A stretch of 36,175 nucleotides of DNA from an uncultured Gemmiger sp. (GCA_944388135.1 CALXHP010000013.1:1-36175); one strand, 5' to 3'; shown: positions 24,972 to 33,265, counted from the first letter of the stretch. A program made the numbers and translations. The notes: a model not told the origin generated them from the sequence alone.

Positions 24972-26510
24972 ATGGACATCCAACGTGCCAAAGAGGAAAT
25001 CAAACATACCGTGCAGGCTTATCTGGCCTGCGACGACACCGGCTGCCCGCTGATTCCGCCGATCCGTCAGCGCCCCATCCTGCTGATGGGACCTCCGGGC
25101 GTGGGCAAAACCCAGATCATGGAGCAGATCGCCCAGGAATGTGACATTGCCCTGGTGGCCTATACCATCACCCACCACACCCGGCAGAGTGCTGTAGGTC
25201 TGCCTTTTATCCGGGAGCGCAACTTCGGCGGCAAGACCCGCAGTGTGACGGAATACACCATGAGCGAGATCATTGCCAGCGTCTACAGCGCCATGGAACG
25301 CACCGGAAAGAAAAACGGCATTCTGTTTATCGACGAGATCAACTGCGTCAGTGAAACCCTGGCCCCCACCATGCTGCAATTTTTGCAGTGCAAGACCTTC
25401 GGCAACCAGGCAGTGCCGGAAGGCTGGGTGATCGTGGCAGCCGGCAACCCCCCGGAATACAACAAAAGTGTGCGGGATTTCGACCTGGTGACGCTGGACC
25501 GTGTGCGCCGCATTGATATCGAACCCAAGCTCAGTGTCTGGCAGAGTTATGCCCGTGCCCACCGGCTTCATCCTGCCGTGATGGCCTATCTGGAATTGCG
25601 CCCCCAGCATTTTTACAAAATCGAGAATGATGTGGACGGCCCACAGTTTGTGACCGCCCGCGGCTGGGAGGATCTTTCCGCCTTTTTGCAGGCTGCCGAC
25701 AAGCTTGGCCTGCCGGTGGATGAAGGCGTCATCGGCCAGTATCTGCGGCACCCCGAAGTGGCCCGGGACTTTGCCGCCTACTGGGTGCTCTACCGGAAAT
25801 ATCATCAGGATTATGGTGTGGAGGACATTCTCCAGGGCAAGCCTTTCGATGCCGTTCTGGAACGGGCGCTGAACGCCAGCTTTGATGAACGGATCAGTCT
25901 GGTAAGCCTGCTGCTGGCGGGGCTCAATACCCGGTTTGCGGCTGCCCGCAGCGCCGATGCCGTGACCGACGCCTGCTACCAGCAGCTGCGCAGCTTCAAG
26001 CGCGCCCTGAACCAGGCGGGAGAGGAGGATTCCCCTGCCGCCCTGTTTGCCGAACAGCGCAAAGCCTATCGGGAACGCATTGAGGAAGGCAAGTCTGCAG
26101 GGACCATGCTGCCTGCCGAGGCCGCTACCCGCACCCGGGCAGCCGCGCTGCTGGACCGCTGGGCCGAATTGCTGGACCAGTGCCCTGATTCCGACGATGC
26201 TTTCGATGCGGTACGGTCCGGTTTCAACCGTCAGGTGCGCTGCCGGGAAGAGGCGGTGGCTGTCGCCTCCGAGGCGTTGGAATCTGCCTTTGACTTTATG
26301 GAAAGGGCCTTTGCCGACGGCCAGGAAATGGTTGTATTCGTCAATGAATTGGCCCTGGGGCCGGATTCGGCGCCGTTTTTGGCCGATAACGAGTGCGAAC
26401 GGTTCGAACAGTACAGCCAGAAGCTGCTGCTGCACGCCGGTGAAGATGAACTGCTGGCGGAACTGCAGCGGGACGATCTTCGTGCCGGAGAGCACAGTGC
26501 AGACTTTTAA
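24972..26510 (+). CDS. MoxR-like AAA ATPase
   Basis: A 512-residue ATPase, 8 bases after the VWA gene. Walker A is GPPGVGKT (residues 40-47), Walker B is ILFIDEIN with Asp121-Glu122, and the sensor 1 Asn is Asn159 in VAAGNPPEYN. The ATPase core ends near residue 270. The remaining 240 residues are helical and Glu/Ala-rich, and may bind the VWA partner. MoxR-type ATPases with VWA partners remodel or activate target proteins, for example by metal insertion. The natural target here is unknown. A terminator (26516-26543) closes the operon. Confidence 0.87.
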   Translation: MDIQRAKEEIKHTVQAYLACDDTGCPLIPPIRQRPILLMGPPGVGKTQIMEQIAQECDIALVAYTITHHTRQSAVGLPFIRERNFGGKTRSVTEYTMSEIIASVYSAMERTGKKNGILFIDEINCVSETLAPTMLQFLQCKTFGNQAVPEGWVIVAAGNPPEYNKSVRDFDLVTLDRVRRIDIEPKLSVWQSYARAHRLHPAVMAYLELRPQHFYKIENDVDGPQFVTARGWEDLSAFLQAADKLGLPVDEGVIGQYLRHPEVARDFAAYWVLYRKYHQDYGVEDILQGKPFDAVLERALNASFDERISLVSLLLAGLNTRFAAARSADAVTDACYQQLRSFKRALNQAGEEDSPAALFAEQRKAYRERIEEGKSAGTMLPAEAATRTRAAALLDRWAELLDQCPDSDDAFDAVRSGFNRQVRCREEAVAVASEALESAFDFMERAFADGQEMVVFVNELALGPDSAPFLADNECERFEQYSQKLLLHAGEDELLAELQRDDLRAGEHSADF

Positions 26511-26515
26511 AAAAT

Positions 26516-26543
26516 GCCCGGTGTTTTTGCACCGGGCTTTTTT
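26516..26543 (+). terminator. Intrinsic terminator of the LRR-VWA-AAA operon
   Basis: Perfect stem GCCCGGTG/CACCGGGC, 6-base loop TTTTTG, then six Ts, six bases after the AAA stop codon. Confidence 0.9.
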
Positions 26544-26550
26544 GCGGCCC

Positions 26551-26579
26551 TTTACACCGGCACGGCAGCGGAGTATAAT
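26551..26579 (+). promoter_or_regulatory. Promoter of the YoaK-like gene
   Basis: TTTACA (26551-26556), 17 bp, perfect TATAAT (26574-26579). The predicted start (about 26586) is only a few bases before a terminator-like hairpin. Confidence 0.8.
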
Positions 26580-26592
26580 GGGCCACGGAACG

Positions 26593-26620
26593 GCTGTGGT
26601 AAGGGACCACAGCGTTTTTT
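26593..26620 (+). terminator. Leader terminator-like hairpin before the YoaK-like gene
   Basis: Perfect 8-bp stem GCTGTGGT (26593-26600) and ACCACAGC (26606-26613), 5-base loop, then GTTTTTT. It lies between the promoter and the ribosome-binding site, where it could attenuate expression. A 5'-protecting stem-loop is the alternative. Confidence 0.65.
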
Positions 26621-26637
26621 ATGAGAGGGGTTTTGTT

Positions 26638-27333
26638 ATGGCACAACAAGTTTCGCAACCGCCCCGGCAAATGTCCGAGGCATTCCGCACAGTCCTGTTC
26701 CTGTCGCTGTCCGGCGGCCTGCAGGACGCCTACACCTACCTGGGGCGAGGCAATGTCTTTGCCAATGCACAGACGGGCAACATCGTTTTTATGGGCCAGT
26801 CCCTGTTTACCGGTGACTGGCAGCGGTTCCTGCACTACCTGGTGCCGGTGATGGCTTTTGCCCTGGGGGTGGCTGCTGCCGAACTGATTCGTGTATTCTT
26901 CAAAGAGGGCTACCGCCTCCATTGGCGGCAGCTGGTCCTGCTGGTGGAGATCCTTCTGCTGTTCGGAGTGGGGTTCCTTCCCGATGCCTTCAATCTGGCC
27001 GCCAATGCGCTGGTGTCCTTTGCCTGCGCCATGCAGGTCCAGGCTTTCCGGAAGGTACACGGCTACCCCTTTGCCAGCACCATGTGCATCGGTAATCTGC
27101 GCAGCGGGATGGACGCACTGGTCACCGGCCTGCGCCTTCACGATGGGAAAGTCCTGCGTAAGGCCGGGCACTATTTTGCCGTGATCCTGCTGTTCGCATT
27201 GGGCGCCGGTGTGGGGGCCCAGTGCATGGCACCGCTGGGGCTGCGCACCATCTGGATCTCCTGCGCTTTGCTCTGCGTCAGCCTTTGCCTGATGTTCCGC
27301 AAAGAAACCAACCGCCCCGGGGAAACCTACTGA
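26638..27333 (+). CDS. YoaK/DUF1275-family membrane protein
   Basis: A 231-residue membrane protein with about six hydrophobic segments. The DUF1275 pattern LSLSGGLQDAYTYLGRGNVFANAQTGNIVFMGQSL near the N-terminus is diagnostic. CAMQVQAFRKVHGYPFASTMCIGNLRSG in the middle matches the family too. Function is unestablished; a transport role is often proposed. The ATG at 26638 has AGAGGGG about 8 bases upstream; the frame is open much further upstream but there it overlaps the AAA gene. It has its own promoter with a terminator-like leader hairpin, and a bidirectional terminator follows. Confidence 0.92.
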   Translation: MAQQVSQPPRQMSEAFRTVLFLSLSGGLQDAYTYLGRGNVFANAQTGNIVFMGQSLFTGDWQRFLHYLVPVMAFALGVAAAELIRVFFKEGYRLHWRQLVLLVEILLLFGVGFLPDAFNLAANALVSFACAMQVQAFRKVHGYPFASTMCIGNLRSGMDALVTGLRLHDGKVLRKAGHYFAVILLFALGAGVGAQCMAPLGLRTIWISCALLCVSLCLMFRKETNRPGETY

Positions 27334-27341
27334 CCTATTCA

Positions 27342-27385
27342 CAAAAATCCGGCTGCACGGAATTTTCCGCGCAGCCGGATTTTGT
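27342..27385. terminator. Bidirectional terminator between the YoaK-like and P-type ATPase genes
   Basis: Outer stem AAAATCCGGCTGC/GCAGCCGGATTTT, with an inner CGGAA/TTCCG extension. A- and T-runs flank it on both sides, and the two genes converge on it. Confidence 0.87.
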
Positions 27386-27386
27386 T

Positions 27387-29750
27387 TTAGGCGTGTTTCT
27401 TTTCCAGGCGGTCGCGCAGCTTTCTGCCTGCCAGCCACAGCCGGTTCACAACGCCGGTCACTGTGTGCAATACCGGCAATGCCAACGCCGCCAAGACGGC
27501 CAGCACCAGCACCCCGCCCAGATCCAACGGAATCAGTTCCAGCCAGGGGGCAAAGATCACGGCACCGCCCAGCCCCAACACGGTACAGCTGCCCCAGAGG
27601 GCCCAGCGCAGCACCGTAAAGGGGCGGCAGACACCGAACAGCACAATAAGGCCGACCTCCAGAACCAAAAGCGTACTGATGGTTCCCAGCGCATCCGCGG
27701 AAAAATCAAAGGCGTACGCAAAACCCTGGGCGCAGAATACCAGAAGGAAATCCGTCAGACCGCCGGGCAAAGCAGCATGGAGCACATTGTGCATGAACTT
27801 GCCCCGCACCAGCTCGTAGTTGGGTTCCAAAGCCAGCACAAAGGACGGCAGACCGATGGTCACCGCCGAGAGCAGAGACAACTGCAGCGGCTGGAAGGGA
27901 TACGGCAGCGGCAGACAAAGCGCCGCCAGGCTGAGCAACAGCGAGAAGATGTTTTTGACCAGAAAGAGGGACGCAGAGCGCTGGATGTTGTTGATGACCC
28001 GTCTGCCTTCGGCCACCACATCGGGCAGCGCCGCAAAGTCGGAGTCCAGCAGCACCAGCTGGGCTACCTGGCTGGCTGCCTGCGCGCCGGAGGCCATGGC
28101 AATGCCGCAGTCCGCATCTTTCAGGGCCAGCACGTCATTGACGCCGTCGCCGGTCATGGCCACCGTATGGCCCTGCTCTTGCAGGGTATGGACCAGTTTT
28201 CGCTTTTGTTCGGGGGTTACACGCCCGAACACCGTGCAATGCCGGGCGGCTTCCACCAGTTTTTCATCGGTATCCAGGGTGGCGGCATCCACCCAACGAT
28301 GGGCGTCGGTAATGCCCGCCTGAGCCGCCACATGGCTTACCGCCCGGGGGTCATCGCCGGAGATGACCTTGACAGCCACCCCCTGCCCTGCAAAATAGGC
28401 AAAGGTCTTGGGGGCACTTTCCCGGATGCGGTTCTGCAAAGGCAGCAGCGCCAGAAATTCCAGGCACGCCGGGTCCAGCCCGGCCGGCGGCTCCGGCAGC
28501 CCTTTGGTATAGCGGGCCAGCAAAAGGACACGGCGCCCCTCTGCCAGCAAGGGGTCCAAAACCGCCCGGAACTCCCCTATGCGGGCACCTGCCAGTACAT
28601 CGGGAGCACCTACCACATAGACGCCCTTCTCGCCAAAAGATTTGGCGCTGTACTTATACGCCGTTTGGAAGGGGATCTCCCCCGTCACCGGCCACAGGCG
28701 GCCGCCCTGCCCGAAGCGGGCCTTCAGCGCCCGGCCGGTATCGTTGTCCGGTTCTTCTGCCCCATAATAACTGTGCAGGATATCCTGCAGCGACCCGCTG
28801 CCCAACGGTACGGGGGAATCCGCCTCCATGGTGCTCTCGGTGATCGTGCCTGTTTTGTCCACGCAGAGTACATCCACCCGGGCCAGTGTTTCGATGCAGT
28901 TCATGTCCTGGGTCAGTACCCGCCGGCGGGCCAGCCGCAGCATCCCCACTGCCAACGCTACGCTGGTAAGCAGGTACAGTCCTTCCGGAATCATACCGAT
29001 CAGCGCCGCCACCGTGCTTTCCACCGCGCTGCGCAGATCCAGTGCCAGCACCCAGTGCTGTTTCCAGAAAAGAGCAATCCCCACCGGAACCAGCCCCAAC
29101 CCGATGGCCTGGATCAGCTTGTCCAGAGAGCGCATCATCTCACCTTTGGCCACTTTGTGACCGTCGGCCTGGGCAGCGGCCGTCAGGCGACTGGCATAGC
29201 TCTCCGCCCCCACCCGGGTCAGCCGGGCGGTACAATGCCCTGCCATAAGGAAGCTGCCGGAACGCAGTTCATCCCCCGCCGTCTTGGGCACGGCCCGGGC
29301 TTCCCCGGTGATCAGGGATTCGTTGACCTGCGCATTTCCCTCCAGCACCAACGCATCGGCTACGATCTGATCCCCGGCCGCAAATTCCACTACGTCATCC
29401 TGAACCAGCTCTTCCGAGAGGCAAAGCCCCCAGCTGCCGTCCCGCAGGCAGCGGACTTTATGGGCTGAAACCAGCGTCAGCTCATCAATGGTCTTTTTGG
29501 CCCGCAGCTGCTGGGCGATGCCGATGAGGGTATTGCACACCACCACGCCCAAAAAGCCCATATTGAGCCAGGACCCTACCGCCGCCAGCATAAGGGCCAG
29601 CACTACAAAAACCAGGTTGAAATAGGTGCACAGGTTATCCCGCACGATCTCCCCTACCGTCTTGGTGGGGGATTTTGGGGGGTGATTGACTTTGCCTTGC
29701 TGCCGACGTTTTTCCACTTCTGCCGACGACAGCCCGTTGGATGATGCCAT
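27387..29750 (-). CDS. CtpE-like cation-translocating P-type ATPase
   Basis: A 787-residue membrane pump. The phosphorylated aspartate is Asp298 in CVDKTGTITE. The actuator motif is TGE (148-150, followed by Ala where TGES is usual). Transmembrane helix 4 has MIPEGLYLLTSVALAVG (PEGL 255-258), typical of CtpE-type pumps. TGDGVND is the hinge motif. No N-terminal heavy-metal (CxxC) domain is present. CtpE of mycobacteria is linked to calcium uptake, but ion choice cannot be read here. The ATG at 29750 has AAAGGAG about 9 bases upstream. Expression is from the minus-strand promoter at 29780-29808. Confidence 0.92.
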   Translation of the reverse strand: MASSNGLSSAEVEKRRQQGKVNHPPKSPTKTVGEIVRDNLCTYFNLVFVVLALMLAAVGSWLNMGFLGVVVCNTLIGIAQQLRAKKTIDELTLVSAHKVRCLRDGSWGLCLSEELVQDDVVEFAAGDQIVADALVLEGNAQVNESLITGEARAVPKTAGDELRSGSFLMAGHCTARLTRVGAESYASRLTAAAQADGHKVAKGEMMRSLDKLIQAIGLGLVPVGIALFWKQHWVLALDLRSAVESTVAALIGMIPEGLYLLTSVALAVGMLRLARRRVLTQDMNCIETLARVDVLCVDKTGTITESTMEADSPVPLGSGSLQDILHSYYGAEEPDNDTGRALKARFGQGGRLWPVTGEIPFQTAYKYSAKSFGEKGVYVVGAPDVLAGARIGEFRAVLDPLLAEGRRVLLLARYTKGLPEPPAGLDPACLEFLALLPLQNRIRESAPKTFAYFAGQGVAVKVISGDDPRAVSHVAAQAGITDAHRWVDAATLDTDEKLVEAARHCTVFGRVTPEQKRKLVHTLQEQGHTVAMTGDGVNDVLALKDADCGIAMASGAQAASQVAQLVLLDSDFAALPDVVAEGRRVINNIQRSASLFLVKNIFSLLLSLAALCLPLPYPFQPLQLSLLSAVTIGLPSFVLALEPNYELVRGKFMHNVLHAALPGGLTDFLLVFCAQGFAYAFDFSADALGTISTLLVLEVGLIVLFGVCRPFTVLRWALWGSCTVLGLGGAVIFAPWLELIPLDLGGVLVLAVLAALALPVLHTVTGVVNRLWLAGRKLRDRLEKKHA

Positions 29751-29779
29751 ACCGGGTTCTCCTTTCCTGATAGAGCAAC

Positions 29780-29808
29780 AGTATACCAACCGATTGTGAA
29801 CAAATAAA
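29780..29808 (-). promoter_or_regulatory. P-type ATPase promoter
   Basis: The minus strand has TATACT (29785-29780), with a weak TTTATT (29808-29803) 17 bp upstream. Confidence 0.5.
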
Positions 29809-29821
29809 GCGTCCGGATGCC

Positions 29822-29857
29822 AAAAAACGGCACGCAGTAAACCACTGTGTGCCGTTT
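29822..29857 (-). terminator. Intrinsic terminator after prfB
   Basis: On the minus strand, a stem of about 14 bp (AAACGGCAC.CAGT and complement) with one mismatch and a 5-base loop is followed by six Ts. It begins 17 bases after the prfB stop. Confidence 0.87.
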
Positions 29858-29873
29858 GCAAATTCTTGTGGGA

Positions 29874-30995
29874 TCAGACGTCCTGCAGCTCGCCGCGGGA
29901 GCTTGCCTTCAGATAGGCGTAGATAAAACCGTCCAGGTCGCCGTCCATGACAGCCTGCACGTTGCCGCTTTCATAGTTGGTACGATGATCCTTGACCAGC
30001 GTGTAAGGCATAAAGACATAGCTGCGGATCTGATGACCCCAGGCGATCTCGTTCTGGACGCCCTTGATGTCATCAATCTTGTCTTTGTGCTGCTGCAGGG
30101 CGATCTGGTACAGCTTGGCCTTCATCATCTCCATGGCGTATTCACGGTTTTGCAGCTGGCTGCGCTGGGTCTGGCAGCTGGTCACAATACCGGTGGGCTT
30201 ATGGATCAGCCGGACCGCCGAGGAGGTCTTGTTGATATGCTGGCCGCCGGCACCGGAGGAACGGTAGACCTGCATTTCGATATCCGCCGGGTTGATCTCG
30301 ATCTGGATATTGTTATCCAATTCGGGCATGACTTCCAGGCTGGCAAAGCTGGTCTGACGCCGGGCATTGGCATCAAAGGGGCTGATGCGCACCAGACGAT
30401 GCACGCCATGCTCACTCTTGAGCATGCCGTAGGCGTTGGCGCCCTTGATCATCATGGAAGCAGACTTGATGCCGGCTTCGTCCCCGTCCAGGACATCCAG
30501 CACCTCCACGCCGTAGCCGTGAGCCTCCGCCCAGCGGGTATACATGCGGTAGAGCATCTCGGCCCAGTCCTGGGCCTCGGTGCCGCCTGTACCGGCGTGG
30601 AAGGTCAGGATGGCGTTGTTGTGGTCATATTCGCCGTTGAGCATCGTCATCAGCTGCAGCTCATCGATGGCCTTTTCCACCCCTTCCACAGCCTGCTCCC
30701 CTTCACTGGCCAGGGAAGGATCGTTTTCTTCCTCGATCATCTCCAGCAGGGTCTCGGCTTCTTCATATTGGGTGGAGAGCTTGCCGAAGCGCTCCAGCTT
30801 GTTCTTCACTTCGCCCATCTCGCTGATCACGCGCTGACTCTTTTCCTGGTCGTCATAAAAGCCGGGCAGTGTCATCTGATGCTCCAATTCGGCCAGCCGC
30901 TTTTCGCTGGCCTCAATGGAGAGTGCATCGCGCAGGTCATCGACGGAGGTTTTCATACCGCCGAGTTTTGCTTTCAATTCGTCAATGGTGATCAT
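29874..30995 (-). CDS. prfB: Peptide chain release factor 2
   Basis: A 373-residue factor that ends translation at UGA and UAA. The SPF codon-recognition tripeptide is at 205-207 (ISPFDANARRQTSF), and the peptidyl-hydrolysis GGQ is at 250-252 (SSGAGGQHINK). The N-terminal helical domain is complete. The ATG at 30995 has AAGGGG about 7 bases upstream; the open frame to 31025 is outside the family. Most bacterial prfB genes need a programmed frameshift near codon 26. Here the equivalent site (DALS, residues 23-26) is read straight through with no in-frame stop. Confidence 0.97.
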   Translation of the reverse strand: MITIDELKAKLGGMKTSVDDLRDALSIEASEKRLAELEHQMTLPGFYDDQEKSQRVISEMGEVKNKLERFGKLSTQYEEAETLLEMIEEENDPSLASEGEQAVEGVEKAIDELQLMTMLNGEYDHNNAILTFHAGTGGTEAQDWAEMLYRMYTRWAEAHGYGVEVLDVLDGDEAGIKSASMMIKGANAYGMLKSEHGVHRLVRISPFDANARRQTSFASLEVMPELDNNIQIEINPADIEMQVYRSSGAGGQHINKTSSAVRLIHKPTGIVTSCQTQRSQLQNREYAMEMMKAKLYQIALQQHKDKIDDIKGVQNEIAWGHQIRSYVFMPYTLVKDHRTNYESGNVQAVMDGDLDGFIYAYLKASSRGELQDV

Positions 30996-31033
30996 ATCGT
31001 TACCCCTTGGTTGGCATAAATTCACATAGTACT

Positions 31034-31062
31034 AGTATAAACCATATCGGATGGGTTGTAAA
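31034..31062 (-). promoter_or_regulatory. prfB promoter
   Basis: On the minus strand, TTTACA (31062-31057), 17 bp, TATACT (31039-31034), about 39 bases before the start codon. Confidence 0.72.
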
Positions 31063-31117
31063 GGGGGGCTTTGCGGCCAAAAAGGCGGCAGAATGGGCAA
31101 ACTTCATAGAAAATTCT

Positions 31118-31146
31118 TTGCATTTACTGTATCAATGCGGTATAAT
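31118..31146 (+). promoter_or_regulatory. Promoter of the RING/DUF2628 gene
   Basis: TTGCAT (31118-31123), 17 bp, perfect TATAAT (31141-31146), about 30 bases before the start codon. Confidence 0.75.
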
Positions 31147-31176
31147 GGCTCTATGCTATTGGGAGGACACATACAC

Positions 31177-32208
31177 ATGGCACGTTACACTGGAAATCAT
31201 TGTCCTGTCTGTGAACAGGCTTTCACCGACGATGACGATATCGTCGTTTGCCCGGATTGCGGCACCCCCTACCACCGCGCCTGCTGGCAGAAGGTCGGCG
31301 CCTGCATGCACCAGTCGGAGCATGCGGCCGGTTTTGAATGGAAACCGGAATTCGGCCCCGAGGCAGAGGCGGCGGCCCACGCGGCCATCTGCCCCAACTG
31401 CGGCACCCACAACGAGCCCGGTTCCCTGCGCTGCAGCCACTGCGGCGTTCCCCTGCCCCGCCCGGAAGATGCCGGTCGGGAGGATGGTTTCCGCCAGGAA
31501 TCCGGCCCCATTTATGCCCGCAAGCCCGGTTCCTATACACCGGAAGCCGGGCAGAATTCCCGCACCGCCCCGGGGCCTCACATCGATGCCTACGGCACCG
31601 GTGCGGATGGTGCCATCTACCGGCGGGAGGTTGGCCCGGAGGACCCCATCGACGGCATCAAAGCAAAGCACTGGGCCGTTTTTCTGGGGCGTTCCCCGAT
31701 GTACTACCTCATGCAGTTTTTCCGCATGAGCGAGACCAAGCACCGCATGACGTTTTCTTTCTCGGCCTTTTTCTTCGGCCCGGCCTATCTTCTCTACCGC
31801 AAAATGTGGAAGGAAGGTATCCTGACGGCATTGCTGTCCATACTGCTCAGCCTGCCCGGCCTGCTGGAAGTGGTGGCCTATTACAATCCCGCCTTTTTCG
31901 GCGGTTTCCCGGTGGGGTGGCTTCCCTGGGCAAGCACCGTGGGGGAGATTGCCAGCTGGGCACTGCGGGTGATCCTGGCGCTGTTCTCGGTCTCCTGGTA
32001 CGAAAAACGGGCCAAGAGCCGTATCGAGACGATCTGCGCCCAGCATCCCGAAGGCCCTGAACGCAGCGAAACCCTCTCCCGTACAGGGGGCACCAATATT
32101 CTGGCGGCGATTTTGTACTTTGGTATCGTCGGTTTGTTGGAGGTTGCTTTCCTGTATATGGCAGGGCCGACATTTGTCAACCTGTTGTTCTACAATATGG
32201 GGTTGTGA
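31177..32208 (+). CDS. Prokaryotic RING-finger protein with zinc ribbon and DUF2628-like membrane domain
   Basis: A 343-residue protein with two metal sites at its cytosolic N-terminus. The first is RING-like: Cys9, Cys12, Cys25, Cys28, His33 and Cys36 in CPVCEQAF...VCPDCGTPYHRACW (Prok-RING_1 style). The second is a zinc ribbon: Cys72, Cys75, Cys86 and Cys89. A Pro/Gly-rich linker (about 90-175) leads to a membrane domain with four or so hydrophobic segments, beginning FFFGPAYLLYRKMWKEG, a DUF2628 hallmark. Function is unknown; it may link a cytosolic protein-binding zinc module to the membrane. GGGAGG lies about 12 bases before the ATG. Confidence 0.87.
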   Translation: MARYTGNHCPVCEQAFTDDDDIVVCPDCGTPYHRACWQKVGACMHQSEHAAGFEWKPEFGPEAEAAAHAAICPNCGTHNEPGSLRCSHCGVPLPRPEDAGREDGFRQESGPIYARKPGSYTPEAGQNSRTAPGPHIDAYGTGADGAIYRREVGPEDPIDGIKAKHWAVFLGRSPMYYLMQFFRMSETKHRMTFSFSAFFFGPAYLLYRKMWKEGILTALLSILLSLPGLLEVVAYYNPAFFGGFPVGWLPWASTVGEIASWALRVILALFSVSWYEKRAKSRIETICAQHPEGPERSETLSRTGGTNILAAILYFGIVGLLEVAFLYMAGPTFVNLLFYNMGL

Positions 32209-32220
32209 TTGCGGGACTCT

Positions 32221-32244
32221 TCCGGCCGGTATTGTGCGGCCGGA
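32221..32244 (+). terminator. Weak terminator-like hairpin
   Basis: Stem TCCGGCCG/CGGCCGGA with an 8-base loop, followed by TCTTGTAT rather than a T-run. It lies between the RING gene and the nucleotidyltransferase gene. No clear promoter follows it, so partial readthrough into the next gene is likely. Confidence 0.4.
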
Positions 32245-32289
32245 TCTTGTATAAAAACACAAAAAATCTGTGAAATACAGGAGGGACCT

Positions 32290-33219
32290 ATGAAAACAGC
32301 ATTGGTTATCATGGCAGCCGGTATTGGCTCCCGCTTCGGCGGCGGCATCAAACAGCTGGCGGCCGTTGGCCCGAACGGCGAGATCATCATGGACTATTCC
32401 ATCCACGACGCCATCGAGGCCGGATTTGACAAGATCGTCTTTATCATTCGCCATGATATTGAGCAGGCTTTTAAAGAGGCCATCGGCGACCGTATCGAAG
32501 CCACCTGCAAGGCCTTGGGCGTGGAGATTGCCTACGCCTTCCAGTCCCTGGAGAAGGTGCCTGCCGGATATTCTGTGCCGGAGGGACGTACCAAGCCCTG
32601 GGGCACCGGCCAGGCGGTACTGGCCTGCAAGGGGATTCTGCAAGAGCCGTTTGCCGTCATCAACGCCGACGACTATTACGGCAAAGAGGCTTTTGTACAG
32701 CTGCATGACTTCCTGCAGGGGTATGATCCCGCCCGGCCCGGTAACCTGTGCATGGCCGGTTTCGTGCTGAAAAACACCCTGAGCGACAACGGCGCGGTGA
32801 CCCGCGGCATCTGCCAGATGAACGAGGATCATTATCTGACCGGTGTGCTGGAGACCAGCGGCATTGAAAAAACTGCCGGAGGCGCTGCGGCCGGTGGAAA
32901 GGCCATCGACATTGACAGTCTGGTCTCGATGAATATGTGGGGGCTTACCCCCGCCTTCGTAGATCTGCTGGAAGCCGGTTTTGTGGAATTCTTTGAGAAA
33001 TCCGCCCCCTCCAATCCGCTGAAAGCCGAATACCTGCTGCCCATCTATATTGATGAGTTGCTTCATGCGGGCAAAGTCAGCGTCAAGGTGCTGCCCACCC
33101 ACGACAAGTGGTTCGGTGTCACCTACGCCGAGGACAAGCAGACCGTGATTGACAGTTTTGCCAAACTGGTGGCGGACGGCGTTTACAGCAAGGACCTGTT
33201 CAGCGACCTGAAAAAGTAA
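32290..33219 (+). CDS. Sugar-phosphate nucleotidyltransferase
   Basis: A 309-residue cytosolic protein. The Rossmann-like nucleotidyltransferase signature AAGIGSRFGGGIKQL is at residues 9-23. Later motifs are GTGQAVLACKG and VINADDYYG, whose aspartates bind the metal and nucleotide. It most likely joins a sugar-1-phosphate to UTP or dTTP, as in UTP-glucose-1-phosphate uridylyltransferases, though it is not a typical GalU. Its position just before galT suggests it makes or recycles the UDP-sugar used there. AGGAGGG lies about 7 bases before the ATG. A strong terminator separates it from galT. Confidence 0.83.
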   Translation: MKTALVIMAAGIGSRFGGGIKQLAAVGPNGEIIMDYSIHDAIEAGFDKIVFIIRHDIEQAFKEAIGDRIEATCKALGVEIAYAFQSLEKVPAGYSVPEGRTKPWGTGQAVLACKGILQEPFAVINADDYYGKEAFVQLHDFLQGYDPARPGNLCMAGFVLKNTLSDNGAVTRGICQMNEDHYLTGVLETSGIEKTAGGAAAGGKAIDIDSLVSMNMWGLTPAFVDLLEAGFVEFFEKSAPSNPLKAEYLLPIYIDELLHAGKVSVKVLPTHDKWFGVTYAEDKQTVIDSFAKLVADGVYSKDLFSDLKK

Positions 33220-33228
33220 TAAAACGGT

Positions 33229-33264
33229 ATCCCCCTTCGGCATTTGGCCGAGGGGGGATTTTTG
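33229..33264 (+). terminator. Intrinsic terminator after the nucleotidyltransferase gene
   Basis: A 13-bp stem (ATCCCCCTTCGGC/GCCGAGGGGGGAT, with one G-T pair) has a 5-base loop ATTTG and is followed by TTTTTG. Confidence 0.9.
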
Positions 33265-33265
33265 A

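Noticed and set aside
26583-26599. Antiterminator pairing CCAC/GTGG before the YoaK-like gene
   Set aside because: CCAC would lie at or before the predicted transcription start, so it would not be in the RNA.
27222-29468. A 748-codon plus-strand open frame opposite the P-type ATPase
   Set aside because: It is Gln/His/Arg-rich without domain pattern and antisense to an intact, well-recognised gene.
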